From an uncultured Clostridia bacterium (GTDB lineage: Bacteria > Bacillota > Clostridia > Oscillospirales > QAMX01), in NCBI GenBank assembly GCA_944376195.1, contig CALWBW010000022.1, positions 1 through 39,560 on the forward strand: DNA of 39,560 nt, written 5' to 3'. The notes under the pieces were generated by a model. That model worked only from the letters and a program-made list of their open reading frames with translations, ran no database searches and was not told where the DNA came from. Made by a program: the position numbers and the translations under genes. This document shows positions 27,128 through 36,439 of this stretch, piece by piece (positions within the stretch are counted from its first letter, which is position 1; each line of letters opens with the position of its first letter).

Positions 27128-28231
27128 TTACAGTTCCTGGTTTTTCCCGATGACAAACGGATGATCCGCGCCGCCTTCCACACGAGCGCCGCGGCCGATG
27201 GTGACGTACTTATCACAGATCATGTTCGCGGCATAGGCGTCCTCGCAAATCATGCCGTGCTGCATGATGATGCAGTTTTTCACAACGGCGCCGGGCTTGA
27301 TATGGGAACTGCGGAAAATAATGCTGTTTTCCACTTCGCCTTCGACGATACATCCCGCCGAAATGATGGAGTTTTTCACATTTGCCGTGGGACGGTAAAG
27401 GACCGGCGGCTCATCCTGAACCTTGGTAAAGATCTTACGTTCGGAGTTGAAAAGCTCCGTGCGGATCTCCGGATTCAAGAGATCCATATTGACGCGCATA
27501 TAATCGTCAAGGTTGTTCACCGCGCCGACATACCCCTGGAACTCATACGCGTCGACGCCGATATCGTTTAAACTGTCCATCACGATTTCCATGACATCCA
27601 TATAGGAGAGCGCGTCAAACCAGTTGATGAAACTGATTAAGAATTCGCGATCTATGACAAAGCAGTCCAGGAAATAATTTGCCTCGCCCTCGGCGTTATA
27701 GCGGATTCCCGCCACTTTGCCGCTGTCATCGACATTCAGGAAGAACCCATCGCAATTTTCGCCGTGCTCCACCTTTTTATAGGCAAGCGTGATAGGATAG
27801 GCATTGCGCTCATGCTGCTCGATGAGCGGACGGAAATCCATGTTAAAGACCTTGTTGCTGCCGCAGAACAGGACATAATCGGCCGTGTCGCGGTCGATAT
27901 AACGGCGGTTTTGAATGATGTCGCGCTGCAAAAACTTGCTTGCAGAGGAACGGACGCCGTAAACGGAACCCGGCAGAATGAACATGCCGCCCACCTTCCG
28001 GCCGAGTGACCAGGCCTTACCGACGCCCACATGGTCCATCAAGGAGCGGTAGTTATACGGCGTAATAAGGCCGACCGTCGAGATTCCGGAGTTAATCATG
28101 TTGGAAAGCGGGAAATCAATCAGGCGGTACCGTCCGCCATAGGGAAGCGAGGCCAGCGTACGTTTTGCAGCCAGCGTTCCAAATTTTTCGTTGGTATAAT
28201 TCGCGGAAATAAGTCCGATGGTTGTTTTCAT
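27128..28231 (-). CDS. glgD: Glucose-1-phosphate adenylyltransferase subunit GlgD
   Basis: A 367-residue paralogue of GlgC. The N-terminal fold and YGGRYRLIDFPLSNMINSG are kept, but the nucleotide-binding GGxGxRL loop of GlgC is replaced by ANYTNEKFGTLAAKRTLASL. This marks it as the GlgD type, which in Firmicutes pairs with GlgC and stimulates it rather than catalysing well alone. The C-terminal beta-helix (NSIISAGCIVEGEVENSIIF) is normal. The ATG has a perfect AAGGAGGTGA ribosome site. The gene lies 23 nt after glgC, consistent with a GlgC-GlgD heterotetramer made from one mRNA. Confidence 0.94.
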   Translation of the reverse strand: MKTTIGLISANYTNEKFGTLAAKRTLASLPYGGRYRLIDFPLSNMINSGISTVGLITPYNYRSLMDHVGVGKAWSLGRKVGGMFILPGSVYGVRSSASKFLQRDIIQNRRYIDRDTADYVLFCGSNKVFNMDFRPLIEQHERNAYPITLAYKKVEHGENCDGFFLNVDDSGKVAGIRYNAEGEANYFLDCFVIDREFLISFINWFDALSYMDVMEIVMDSLNDIGVDAYEFQGYVGAVNNLDDYMRVNMDLLNPEIRTELFNSERKIFTKVQDEPPVLYRPTANVKNSIISAGCIVEGEVENSIIFRSSHIKPGAVVKNCIIMQHGMICEDAYAANMICDKYVTIGRGARVEGGADHPFVIGKNQEL

Positions 28232-28254
28232 AGGTTCACCTCCTTCATGCACTG

Positions 28255-29391
28255 TCAAACCTCAGCGAACTGACTGTTTTCGCCAATCACGCTGATTTCC
28301 CCGTTCGGATCCCGGATCTCGCTGCCCGCGACAATCCGGACATTTTCATTGACAATGGTACGCACGATATGGCAACCGCGGCTGATTTTCGTGTGGGGCA
28401 GAAGGATCGAGTCCTCCACCACGGCGCCCTCCTCCACGACGACGCCGGAACCAAGGATGGAACCCCGGACCTCTCCGTCGATGGTGCAGCCGTTGCAGAT
28501 CAGGCTGCCGGACACCACGGCTTTTTCCCCTACATAGTGCGGCGGATAGATATTGGAGTTCGAGAAAATACGCATTTCACTCTCAAAAATATTGAACTCC
28601 GCGTCTTCCCGCATCAAGTCCATTTGCGCGTTATAGTAACTCTCAATGGTCCCGACGTCCTTCCAGTATCCGCTGAAGCGGTAGGCATAGAGCTTCATAT
28701 CCGCAGCGAGCAGGCGCGGGATAATGTTTTTCCCAAAATCCTTGTCGGACGTGGGGTCCATATGGTCTTCCAGCAAAGCACGGCGCAATACCGGCCAGGA
28801 GAATATGTAAATTCCCATGGAAGCCAGATTGCTGTCCGGCTCCTTGGGTTTTTCGGAAAATTTGACAATGCGTTCGTCTTCGTCCACCGTCATGATCCCG
28901 AACCGGCTGGCTTCCTCCCACGGCACTTCAATAACAGATACCGTTAAGTCCGCGCCTTTTGCCTTGTGTTCAGCGAGCATGAGGTTATAGTTCATTTTGT
29001 AAAGATGGTCCCCGGAAAGAATCAGAACATACTCGGGGTTATAGGAATCGACAAAATCGATGTTGTGGTAAATCGCGTCGGCGGTGCCGGCGTACCACTG
29101 GCCTCCCGTTTCCGTAGCGTAAGGCGGCAGAACATGGACGCCGCCGTCAGATGAGTCCAGATCCCAGGCTTCGCCCGTTCCCAGATAGTGGTTCAAAACC
29201 AGCGGCCGGTACTGGATCAGCACGCCGACCGTATCAATGCCGGAATTGACGCAGTTGGAGAGGCTGAAGTCGATAATCCTGTATTTTCCCCCAAAGGAAA
29301 CCGCGGGTTTGGCGTTGTTCCTTGTTAACACGCCAAGTCGGCTGCCCTGGCCGCCGGCCAGCAGCATAGCGATGCATTCTTTCTTCTGCAT
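28255..29391 (-). CDS. glgC: Glucose-1-phosphate adenylyltransferase (ADP-glucose pyrophosphorylase)
   Basis: A 378-residue catalytic ADP-glucose pyrophosphorylase. It has the nucleotide-binding loop [16 protein letters not shown] at the N-terminus, [19 protein letters not shown], a [12 protein letters not shown] block, [12 protein letters not shown] with the metal Asp, FSEKPKEP, and [19 protein letters not shown] left-handed beta-helix follows. It makes ADP-glucose from glucose 1-phosphate and ATP, the first committed step of glycogen synthesis. The ATG at 29391 gives the family's usual N-terminus, though its ribosome site is modest; a TTG at 29430 is the alternative. It lies 176 nt after glgP, the largest gap in the operon. 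Confidence 0.95.
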   Translation of the reverse strand: MQKKECIAMLLAGGQGSRLGVLTRNNAKPAVSFGGKYRIIDFSLSNCVNSGIDTVGVLIQYRPLVLNHYLGTGEAWDLDSSDGGVHVLPPYATETGGQWYAGTADAIYHNIDFVDSYNPEYVLILSGDHLYKMNYNLMLAEHKAKGADLTVSVIEVPWEEASRFGIMTVDEDERIVKFSEKPKEPDSNLASMGIYIFSWPVLRRALLEDHMDPTSDKDFGKNIIPRLLAADMKLYAYRFSGYWKDVGTIESYYNAQMDLMREDAEFNIFESEMRIFSNSNIYPPHYVGEKAVVSGSLICNGCTIDGEVRGSILGSGVVVEEGAVVEDSILLPHTKISRGCHIVRTIVNENVRIVAGSEIRDPNGEISVIGENSQFAEV

Positions 29392-29567
29392 ATACTCAAA
29401 ACCTGCCTTCCACTTTTGTATCTGTTTCAAAGTTCAAGTCCTATCTGAAAAAAGGACCGGGAGGTTTCGCCGGGAACGGACGGTATGCGGTAAATTTGCG
29501 GAAAAGGAGCCGACCAACCGCCTCTCACCCGGCGAAAAAACCGGGAAACTCTGTTTTCAAACGGACC

Positions 29568-32000
29568 TTACCGTTTATCATAACGGGTATGCCAGATTTC
29601 TTCGGCATACTCGCGTATGGTCCGGTCGCTTGAGAAAAACGCGGATTTTGCGATATTGGTCAGGGACATGCTTCCCCAACGCGCAGTGTCGGTATAAATT
29701 TGGTCAAGGCCCTTCCAAGCCTTCATATAGGCGTCAAAGTCGCGCAGGACGAAATACTCGTCGTTGTGCTGCAGGAGCGCGTCGTAAATCCCCCAGAAAT
29801 CGCAGCCGCTCTTTTGGAAGAATCCGCTGATGAGCTGGTTTGTGATGACTTCCAGGCGTTTATCTTTTCTGCACTCCTCCGCGGAATTGTAACCGCCGCC
29901 CAGATAATACTGCATGGCCTCATCCGAAGTCAGGCCGAAAATCTGGATGTTGTCGTCTCCCACCAGGCCGCGGATCTCCACATTCGCGCCGTCGAGCGTA
30001 CCAAGCGTCACGGCGCCGTTCATCATGAACTTCATGTTGCCGGTGCCGCTGGCCTCCTTGCCGGCGGTAGAGATCTGCTCGCTGATGTCGGCGGCCGGAT
30101 AAATCAGCTGCGCGTTCGACACACAGAAATTTTCAAGGAACAACACGCGGATCTTTTTGCTGACCACAGGGTCGGCGTTTACCACATCCGCAACGCTGTT
30201 GATAAATTTAATCACTTCTTTTGCAAAGGCATACCCCTGCGCGGCCTTTCCCGAGAAAATAAACGTATAGGGATTGATTGCAAGGTCAGGGTTTTCCTTC
30301 AACTGGTTATAAAGGTCCAGCACCTTAAACGCGTTCAAAAGCTGACGCTTATACGCGTGAATACGCTTTACCTGGATATCGAACACCGACTGCGGATCGA
30401 TCATCATGCCGGAGGTCCGATAGACATAGTTGGAAAGACGGACTTTGTTCTGCTGCTTCACTTCGCGCAGGCGCTCTAAGAAAGCGGCGTCTTTGCAATA
30501 GGGGAGCAGGTTTTCAAGTTCTGTCATATCCTCGATCCAGCCGTCGCCGATCGTTTCCGTAATCAGGCGGGTCAACGCCGGGTTCGACTGCACCAGGAAA
30601 CGGCGATGGCTGACGCCGTTTGTCTTGTTATTGAATTTTTCCGGCATAATCCGATAGAAATCCGTAAAGACGGACTCTTTCAAAATGTCGGTATGCAGCG
30701 CGGCGACGCCGTTGACCGAATGGCTGCCGATAATGGAGAGATTCGCCATACGCACTTCATCGTCCCACAGCACAGCGGTGGAACGGGCGACATCATGCCA
30801 ATTGCCGACGGTTTTGGTCAGCGACTCACGCCAACGGCGGTCAATTTCCTCCACAATCATGTAAATTCGCGGCAACAGGCTGCGGAACAGCTCGATTGAC
30901 CACTTTTCCATGGCCTCGGGCAAAACGGTATGGTTGGTGAAGGATATGGTGCGTTTCGTAATATCCCACGCCTCATCCCATTCAAGGCCTTCCTCGTCAA
31001 CCAGAATGCGCATCAATTCCGGCACGCAAAGCGTCGGGTGCGTATCGTTGGTATGGATGGAGACATGGTCCGGGAACTCATTCCAGGCAGAAAGCCCATA
31101 TTGCAGTTTATACTGGCGGATGATCGACGCCATGCCCGCCGCTACAAAGAAATACTCCTGCTTCAAACGCAGGGCACGGCCGGCGCCCAGCGAATCATCC
31201 GGATAGAGGATACAGGTAATCGCCTCGATCTCGCTCTGTTCTTTCATGGCGAGGCTATAATCCCCGCGGTTGAACGCGTCGAGGTCGACATGGTCGTGTA
31301 CAGGCAGCGCGCGCCACAGCCGCAGCACATTGACGTCGCGTCCGCCGTAGCCGACAATCGGCACGTCATAGGGCACGGCGTTCACGCTCATATAATCTTT
31401 ATGCTCAAACGTCATTTTCCCATCGCGGTACTGCCGGTCCACATAGCCGCCGAAACGCACAACGACGGCATCATCCGGCTTTGCCAGCTCCCAGGGATAT
31501 CCGTTTTCCAGCCAGGCATCCGGTTCCTCCACCTGATAGCCATTTACAATCTTCTGACGGAACAGGCCGAACCGGTAGCGAATTCCCATGCCCACGCCCG
31601 GTACGCCGAGCGCCGCCATGGAGTCGAGGAAACACGCCGCGAGCCGCCCCAAGCCACCGTTTCCCAAACCGGGGTCCGTCTCGAGTTCCGCCAAATCATC
31701 CAGATTCTCCCCAAGATCCTCCAGTCCCTCCGCCACGATATCGCGGATGCCAAGATTCACAAGGTAGTTTTCCAAAAGCCGGCCGACTAAGAATTCCATG
31801 GAGAAATAATACACCTTTTTCTCCCGTCCCAGCGCGTGACGCTGCGACGTCTCTGTCCGGATAGAGGAGGCGATGTTGGAAACCAGACGCACAAGGTTTG
31901 CGTATTTTTCCAGCTTCGTACACTCTTTCAGAGGTTTGGCGTAGGTTTCAATCAAACCGCGTGTATACTCTATTTTGAAGTCTTCTTTTCCTGCGAACAT
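29568..32000 (-). CDS. glgP: Glycogen/starch phosphorylase
   Basis: An 810-residue GT35 alpha-glucan phosphorylase of normal length. It has YYFSMEFLVGRLLENYLVNL, ELETDPGLGNGGLGRLAACF, the substrate loop around NGVSHRRFL, KRIHAYKRQLLNAF, and the pyridoxal phosphate lysine in EASGTGNMKFMMNG, followed by GTLDGANVEI. It releases glucose 1-phosphate from glycogen chain ends. The ATG at 32000 has AGGAGG 10 nt upstream and lies inside the end of glgB; the two frames overlap by 31 nt, which suggests coupled translation. Having the degrading enzyme within the synthesis operon is usual for Firmicutes. Confidence 0.96.
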   Translation of the reverse strand: MFAGKEDFKIEYTRGLIETYAKPLKECTKLEKYANLVRLVSNIASSIRTETSQRHALGREKKVYYFSMEFLVGRLLENYLVNLGIRDIVAEGLEDLGENLDDLAELETDPGLGNGGLGRLAACFLDSMAALGVPGVGMGIRYRFGLFRQKIVNGYQVEEPDAWLENGYPWELAKPDDAVVVRFGGYVDRQYRDGKMTFEHKDYMSVNAVPYDVPIVGYGGRDVNVLRLWRALPVHDHVDLDAFNRGDYSLAMKEQSEIEAITCILYPDDSLGAGRALRLKQEYFFVAAGMASIIRQYKLQYGLSAWNEFPDHVSIHTNDTHPTLCVPELMRILVDEEGLEWDEAWDITKRTISFTNHTVLPEAMEKWSIELFRSLLPRIYMIVEEIDRRWRESLTKTVGNWHDVARSTAVLWDDEVRMANLSIIGSHSVNGVAALHTDILKESVFTDFYRIMPEKFNNKTNGVSHRRFLVQSNPALTRLITETIGDGWIEDMTELENLLPYCKDAAFLERLREVKQQNKVRLSNYVYRTSGMMIDPQSVFDIQVKRIHAYKRQLLNAFKVLDLYNQLKENPDLAINPYTFIFSGKAAQGYAFAKEVIKFINSVADVVNADPVVSKKIRVLFLENFCVSNAQLIYPAADISEQISTAGKEASGTGNMKFMMNGAVTLGTLDGANVEIRGLVGDDNIQIFGLTSDEAMQYYLGGGYNSAEECRKDKRLEVITNQLISGFFQKSGCDFWGIYDALLQHNDEYFVLRDFDAYMKAWKGLDQIYTDTARWGSMSLTNIAKSAFFSSDRTIREYAEEIWHTRYDKR

Positions 32001-33952
32001 GCTGTGGGTTCCTCCTGTTTTCTGGTTCGTTTCAAAATGGTTCCGCCAAGCGGCGGCACAGTGATTTCAATCGAATACGGCTGCCCGTGGAACGGCACCT
32101 CTTCCGCGAGAATGGATTTTTCATTGATCTTCCCGCTCCCGCCAAAGGCCGTATGGTCCGATGAAATCAATTCCTGGTAATAGCCGGGTTTCGGCACGCC
32201 GATCCGGTACTTTTCATACGCCTGCACGCCGAAATTGAGTACGCAGGCCACGACAATTCGTCCGCTGGCCGCGCGCCGGACATAACTTAAAATCCCCTGT
32301 TCCGCGTTATCCGCGTCAATCCAGGAGAAGCCGAACCAGTTGTGATCACAGCTCCAGAGTGCTTTTTCTTTCAAATATACCTGGTTCAGCGCGCGAATGA
32401 ACGCCTGATGGTTCCGATGGCTGGCATATTCAAGCAAAAACCATTCCAGCTCATCATAGTATCGCCATTCAATAAACTGTCCAAACTCGTTGCCCATAAA
32501 ATTGAGCTTTCCGCCCGGATGCGTCATCTGGTACATAGCAAGCAGACGGAGTCCGGCAAACTGCCGCCAGTAGTCTCCCGGCATACGCCCAATGAGCGAG
32601 CATTTTCCGTGCACCACCTCGTCGTGCGACAGCGGCAGGATAAAGTTTTCATTAAAGGCGTACATCATGGAGAATGTGAGCATATTGTGGCAGCCGGGGC
32701 GGTAGGGGAAGTCAACGGAGACATATTTCAACGTATCATTCATCCAACCCATATCCCACTTATAGTGGAAACCAAGCCCTCCGTCTTCGGGCGGCGCGGT
32801 GACAAGCGGCCAGGCGCTGCTTTCCTCGGCAATGGTGAACACACCGGGGAAATACTGTCCCACCATCCGGCAGAACTCCTGCAAGAACGCCACAGCCTCG
32901 AGATTTTCCTCGCCGCCGTTTCTATTATATTTCTTTTCGCCCGGATTCTCCACACCGAAATTCAAATACAGCATACTGCTGACGCCGTCGACGCGGATGC
33001 CATCGACATGATACTGGTCCAGCCAGAACATGGCGTTTGAAAGCAGGAAGCTGCGCACCTCATTCCGGCCGAAGTCAAATTTATAAGTACCCCACTGCTT
33101 ATGGTCGTCCTTTTCATAGAGCATCTCGCCGTTAAAGCGGCCGAGCCCATGGCTGTCGCGGCAGAAATGTCCCGGCACCCAATCGAGAATCACCCCGATT
33201 CCGGCGCGGTGCGCGCGGTCGATCAGGTACATGAGGTCCTGCGGCGTTCCATAACGGGAAGTTGCCGCGTAATAACCGGTGATCTGATAGCCCCAGGAGC
33301 CGTCAAACGGATGCTCCATCACGGGCAGAAGTTCAATATGGGTATACCCCATATCGCGCACATAGGGAATCAGCTCGTTGGCCAGCTCGCGATATGTATA
33401 AAAACAATCCACATCGTTCGGATCCTTCTCCAGCGCGGCAACTTTGCTGCCTTCCGGCTTATGCTGCCTCCAGGACCCCAGATGCACTTCATAAATATTT
33501 TTCGGTTGGCGGAAATGATCCGTCAGCGCGCGTTTTTCCATCCAGTGGTCATCCCGCCAGGCAAAGTCCAATTCCCGCACAATCGACGCGGTGCAGGGCC
33601 GCTGCTCCGCATAAAAGGCAAACGGATCGGCCTTATAAAGCTGTTCCCCCACCGAGGTTTCAATCAGGTATTTATAGCGCATACCCGCAACGATTCCGCG
33701 GATAAATCCCGTCCACACGCCGGTACTCCCGACAGGCTCCAGCAGCCGGCCGTCTTCCTGCCAGCCATTGTAATCGCCGACCACGCGCACACTGCGCACA
33801 CCCGGCGCCCAGACCGTAAACCGGACGCCCTCCTCTGCGCCTTCTTTGGCAGGATGCGCGCCAAACGTATGATAGGCGTGATAATATTTTCCCTCGTTAA
33901 AAAGATACAGGAGGTCCTGACTCAATGAGACGGATTTTTCTTTGGCTTTCAT
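31970..33952 (-). CDS. glgB: 1,4-alpha-glucan branching enzyme
   Basis: A 660-residue GH13 branching enzyme. It has an N-terminal CBM48-like domain (VRFTVWAPGVRSVRVVGDYN), YEVHLGSWR, HIELLPVMEHPFDGSWGYQ, VPGHFCRD, and the nucleophile Asp in DGIRVDGVSSMLYLNFG. The acid/base Glu is in FTIAEESSAWP, the second Asp in LPLSHDEVVHGK, and the C-terminal beta domain follows. It forms alpha-1,6 branches. It is the first gene of the glg operon, with AGGGA 8 nt before the ATG and a leader of about 170 nt. The last residues are basic and overlap the start of glgP. Confidence 0.96.
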   Translation of the reverse strand: MKAKEKSVSLSQDLLYLFNEGKYYHAYHTFGAHPAKEGAEEGVRFTVWAPGVRSVRVVGDYNGWQEDGRLLEPVGSTGVWTGFIRGIVAGMRYKYLIETSVGEQLYKADPFAFYAEQRPCTASIVRELDFAWRDDHWMEKRALTDHFRQPKNIYEVHLGSWRQHKPEGSKVAALEKDPNDVDCFYTYRELANELIPYVRDMGYTHIELLPVMEHPFDGSWGYQITGYYAATSRYGTPQDLMYLIDRAHRAGIGVILDWVPGHFCRDSHGLGRFNGEMLYEKDDHKQWGTYKFDFGRNEVRSFLLSNAMFWLDQYHVDGIRVDGVSSMLYLNFGVENPGEKKYNRNGGEENLEAVAFLQEFCRMVGQYFPGVFTIAEESSAWPLVTAPPEDGGLGFHYKWDMGWMNDTLKYVSVDFPYRPGCHNMLTFSMMYAFNENFILPLSHDEVVHGKCSLIGRMPGDYWRQFAGLRLLAMYQMTHPGGKLNFMGNEFGQFIEWRYYDELEWFLLEYASHRNHQAFIRALNQVYLKEKALWSCDHNWFGFSWIDADNAEQGILSYVRRAASGRIVVACVLNFGVQAYEKYRIGVPKPGYYQELISSDHTAFGGSGKINEKSILAEEVPFHGQPYSIEITVPPLGGTILKRTRKQEEPTACSQEKKTSK

Positions 33953-34127
33953 TGTAAGATCCCTCTCTTTCTAAAAATAAGACACGGCGTACGAAAAACG
34001 CCGGATACGGCGCTGTCCCGACACGGTCCGTCCCCACCGGAGTTTTTGACAAAAACGCTCCGTTTTAGCCGCGCAGGACGGTTTTTTTCGCGGTCAGGCC
34101 AGCTTTTTGCCGTCTAAGGGTACTTTT
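33953..34127 (-). other. 5' leader of the glycogen operon
   Basis: About 170 nt between the promoter and glgB. It holds two clear hairpins: CGGAG plus GTTTTT paired with AAAAAC plus CTCCG (34038-34062), and CGGCGT / ACGCCG (near 33984-34003). Neither is followed by a T-run on the minus strand, so a terminator-type riboswitch is not evident. No known riboswitch pattern was recognised. Confidence 0.35.
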
Positions 34128-34157
34128 ATTATATCATAGGAAACTGCCTTGGAAAAG
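34128..34157 (-). promoter_or_regulatory. Probable glycogen operon promoter (extended -10)
   Basis: On the minus strand a perfect TATAAT (34133-34128) with TGA just before it, and only a poor TTTTCC -35 17 bp upstream. The sequence TATGATATAAT is the best promoter in the gap ahead of glgB. Confidence 0.6.
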
Positions 34158-34410
34158 GGGGAACTGGATTTTTTTGCGATACGGACTAAAATTTTGTCAA
34201 TTTTTACGTGCAAAAATCAAGTTCCGACGTTTTTTTACGCCGCGATGCCAAAATTTCAAGGGGTTTTGCGAAAAACCAGGGAAAATACCGGGGCAAAAAC
34301 CGGTCGGTACACACCTTTTTTGAGGGATCTTCCCTGCAAACACATGCAAAACCGTCCTTTTTTACGACGTTTATCAAACGCGGCGCAACGCTGTAAAGCC
34401 GAACGCTTTT
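34158..34410. other. AT-rich spacer with no recognised gene
   Basis: Runs of A and T (such as GATTTTTTTG and CGTTTTTTTACG) alternate with short GC blocks. No frame with a ribosome site was seen. It separates the SMP-30 gene terminator from the glg promoter. I see nothing further in it. Confidence 0.4.
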
Positions 34411-34469
34411 CTTTAAAAAACGCAGGGAAACCCGCGCCTCCGCTTTTTACGCGGAGGCAGGGGTTTCCC
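34411..34469 (-). terminator. Terminator overlapping the end of the SMP-30-like gene
   Basis: On the minus strand an 8-9 bp GGGAAACCC block plus CCTCCGC pairs with GCGGAGG plus GGGTTTCCC (34425-34443 with 34451-34469), with a 7-nt loop. TGCGTTTTTT follows. The left arm lies within the last codons of the gene, including the stop. Confidence 0.88.
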
Positions 34470-35271
34470 GTAAATCCAAATGATAAATGCCGGTAGATGC
34501 CGTGATGAAAAGCCCGGTTGCATCCAGGCAGAGGTTTGCCGCGATTTCCGGCATACGAACCAGCCCGAGCAGTTTTCCCTCGGGCGCAATCACGGATATC
34601 CCGCCGGGGCCCGCGACAAAAATGACGCCGTCCCCGCGCACACACATCCCGTCGGGCAGTCCAGGGCCCATTCCCTTTGTAAACTGCACCAGCAAACGGC
34701 GCGCAAGCGTTGCAAGATCCATGGCGTACAGACGCAGCTGGCGCGAATCAATGAGATAGAGCGTCCGCTCGTCCGGCGAGAGCGCCAGGCCGTTCGGCCA
34801 GGGCAAGTCAAAGCACACGGGCGAAAGCTCACCCGCGTCCAGGTGGAATACCGCGCTAAACGGCAGCCCGCGTCCCTCGTGCTCCCGCACATAGGGATCT
34901 GTGAACCAGAGCCCGCCGCGGCTGTCTTCCACCACATCGTTCGTCCCGTGAAAACGGAACCCATGGAAGGAGTCGGCCAGAATTTCGCCGCTTTCCACAT
35001 CGCAGATAGCGTGGAGGTTGCTGGCGCAGCCCAGAATCCGGCCGTCTTTCGTCCCCGTCATGCCAATCGTACGGTGCGCATCGTCCGTAACCAGCGCCAC
35101 GCGCCCCGCGGCATAACGATAGATCCGGTCGCACGGGAAGTCCGTGAACCAGATTTCCTCTCCGCGGCGCACAGGTCCTTCCGTAAACTGAAAGCCGTCC
35201 GCCAGTTTCTGAAGCGGGGACGAAGGGTCTAAAACGCGATACAGTTGTTCGTCAAAAACAGTCAATTCCAT
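34447..35271 (-). CDS. SMP-30/gluconolactonase-like sugar lactonase
   Basis: A 274-residue six-bladed beta-propeller of the SMP-30/gluconolactonase/LRE family. Likely metal ligands are Glu in FQFTEGPV, Asn in HGTNDVVEDSRGGLWFTDP, Asn in PWPNGLALSPDERTLYLIDS and Asp in GLPDGMCV. The family opens sugar lactones such as gluconolactone. It has no signal peptide, so it is cytoplasmic. The ATG overlaps the end of the aldo/keto reductase gene by 10 nt and has GAGG upstream, so the two form one operon. Together they suggest oxidation of a sugar to its lactone and then hydrolysis, although the substrate is not visible from sequence. Confidence 0.85.
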   Translation of the reverse strand: MELTVFDEQLYRVLDPSSPLQKLADGFQFTEGPVRRGEEIWFTDFPCDRIYRYAAGRVALVTDDAHRTIGMTGTKDGRILGCASNLHAICDVESGEILADSFHGFRFHGTNDVVEDSRGGLWFTDPYVREHEGRGLPFSAVFHLDAGELSPVCFDLPWPNGLALSPDERTLYLIDSRQLRLYAMDLATLARRLLVQFTKGMGPGLPDGMCVRGDGVIFVAGPGGISVIAPEGKLLGLVRMPEIAANLCLDATGLFITASTGIYHLDLRETPASA

Positions 35272-36299
35272 GAAATCGGCCTCACATCATCGGGTCTTTC
35301 GTCGTAGAACAGGGATTGGGGCGGCGGGAAAATGCGGTCGATCTCCGCAAGCACATCGTCGGTCAATTCAATTTCAACGGCGCGCAGCATTTCTTCAAAA
35401 TCCTGCAGCGTCGCCGGGCCGATGACCGGCGCCGTTACAGCCGGATGGTGCAGCTCCCACGCAAGCGTCACGTTTGCGACGCTTTCTCCTAAGTCGTGGC
35501 AAAGCTTTGCATATTCCGTCAGCTGCGGACGGTACTTTTCCAAGTCGGCCGTCGCCTCATAGGAGAGGGGCCGGTTCGGCTCCAGAATATCATATCCCAA
35601 AAGGCCGCGCTGCAGGGGGCTATAGAGCGTTACGCCGATTCCCTGGTCGATGCAGCACGGGAACGCCTCGAGTTCCGCTGCGCGGCGGAGCATGTCATAA
35701 CGGTGCTGTTCGCAGGCAAGCCCCATGAAATTGCGGCGGCGCGCAGCCTCCTGCGCCTTCATGAGTTCCCAGCCGGCGAATTTCGACGCGCCGACATAGT
35801 AGACCTTTCCGGAACGCACCAGACCCTCAAACGCCTCCCACAATTCGTCCCAATTGACGCTGCGATCCACATTGTGCATCTGATAGAGTTCGATGTGATC
35901 GGTCTGGAGACGCTGCAACGATCCCTCCGCGTGGCGGCGGATCTTATAAAGGGACAGGCCTTCGGGACGGTTCGGGCCGTCGTAATCGTTATTGTACATC
36001 TCGCGCCCGACCTTGGTCCCCAGGATAACCTTCTCGCGGCGACCGCCGCCCAAGCGGAACCACTTGCCGATGATCTCCTCGCTGGTGCCGGTGGTGCCGG
36101 CGCCGTGGTTGCCGTAGACATTGGCGCAGTCAAAAAAGTTCACGCCCGCATCCAGCGCGGCATCCATGATTTTAAAGGCTTCCCGTTCATTCGTCGTGGC
36201 CCAGTTGCCATAGGGTTCGTCGCTTATGCCCCAGTTGCCCGTACCAAGGCACAGGCGGCTGACCGTCATTCCGGTACGTCCTAGTTTTTTGTATTTCAT
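35262..36299 (-). CDS. Aldo/keto reductase
   Basis: A 345-residue NAD(P)(H)-dependent aldo/keto reductase. It starts MKYKKLGRTGMTVSRLCLGT. The catalytic Asp and Tyr are in FFDCANVYGNHGAG, Lys in ILGTKVGREM and His in IELYQMHNVD. The cofactor-binding end is APVIGPATLQDFEEML. The tail (PPPQSLFYDERPDDVRP) is that of the larger AKR11/12-like oxidoreductases. It interconverts sugar or small aldehyde/ketone and alcohol groups in the cytoplasm. The ATG has AGGAG 6 nt upstream and a strong promoter 45 nt away. It is first of two genes with the SMP-30-like lactonase. Confidence 0.92.
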   Translation of the reverse strand: MKYKKLGRTGMTVSRLCLGTGNWGISDEPYGNWATTNEREAFKIMDAALDAGVNFFDCANVYGNHGAGTTGTSEEIIGKWFRLGGGRREKVILGTKVGREMYNNDYDGPNRPEGLSLYKIRRHAEGSLQRLQTDHIELYQMHNVDRSVNWDELWEAFEGLVRSGKVYYVGASKFAGWELMKAQEAARRRNFMGLACEQHRYDMLRRAAELEAFPCCIDQGIGVTLYSPLQRGLLGYDILEPNRPLSYEATADLEKYRPQLTEYAKLCHDLGESVANVTLAWELHHPAVTAPVIGPATLQDFEEMLRAVEIELTDDVLAEIDRIFPPPQSLFYDERPDDVRPISWN

Positions 36300-36332
36300 G
36301 ATAATCTCCTAATGCATGGTAATTTTTTCGTT

Positions 36333-36349
36333 TGTATATTTATTATACA
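36333..36349. promoter_or_regulatory. Dyad over the -10 of the aldo/keto reductase promoter
   Basis: TGTATA and TATACA (36333-36338 and 36344-36349) form a 17-bp interrupted palindrome covering the -10 element. A repressor site is a reasonable inference; no regulator gene is next to it. Confidence 0.35.
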
Positions 36350-36370
36350 CGATATGCACAGGAAGGTCAA
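36342..36370 (-). promoter_or_regulatory. Aldo/keto reductase operon promoter
   Basis: On the minus strand TTGACC (36370-36365), 17 bp, a perfect TATAAT (36347-36342). The start would be near 36335, about 35 nt ahead of the ATG. Confidence 0.8.
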
Positions 36371-36399
36371 CCATACAAGCTACATTTTTTGTTGAGTCT

Positions 36400-36414
36400 G
36401 CAATATACAATTGC
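36400..36414. promoter_or_regulatory. Dyad at the -35 of the MBL-fold gene promoter
   Basis: GCAAT-ATACA-ATTGC is a perfect 15-nt interrupted palindrome. Its right end covers the first bases of the plus-strand -35 (36411-36416). It lies 30 bp upstream of the divergent aldo/keto reductase -35, so one regulator could control both directions. Confidence 0.35.
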
Positions 36415-36439
36415 GATTTTTGGCGCCGTGTGATACAAT
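36411..36439 (+). promoter_or_regulatory. Promoter of the MBL-fold hydrolase gene
   Basis: TTGCGA (36411-36416), 17 bp, TACAAT (36434-36439) with TGA before the -10. The leader of about 140 nt contains two competing hairpins (CGCAGGA / TCCTGCG at 36523-36538, and CTGCG / CGCAG just after) ahead of the ribosome site. Confidence 0.65.

Noticed and set aside
33953..34127. Possible riboswitch in the glycogen operon leader
   Set aside because: Hairpins are present but no terminator or ribosome-site sequestering structure on the correct strand, and no known aptamer pattern.
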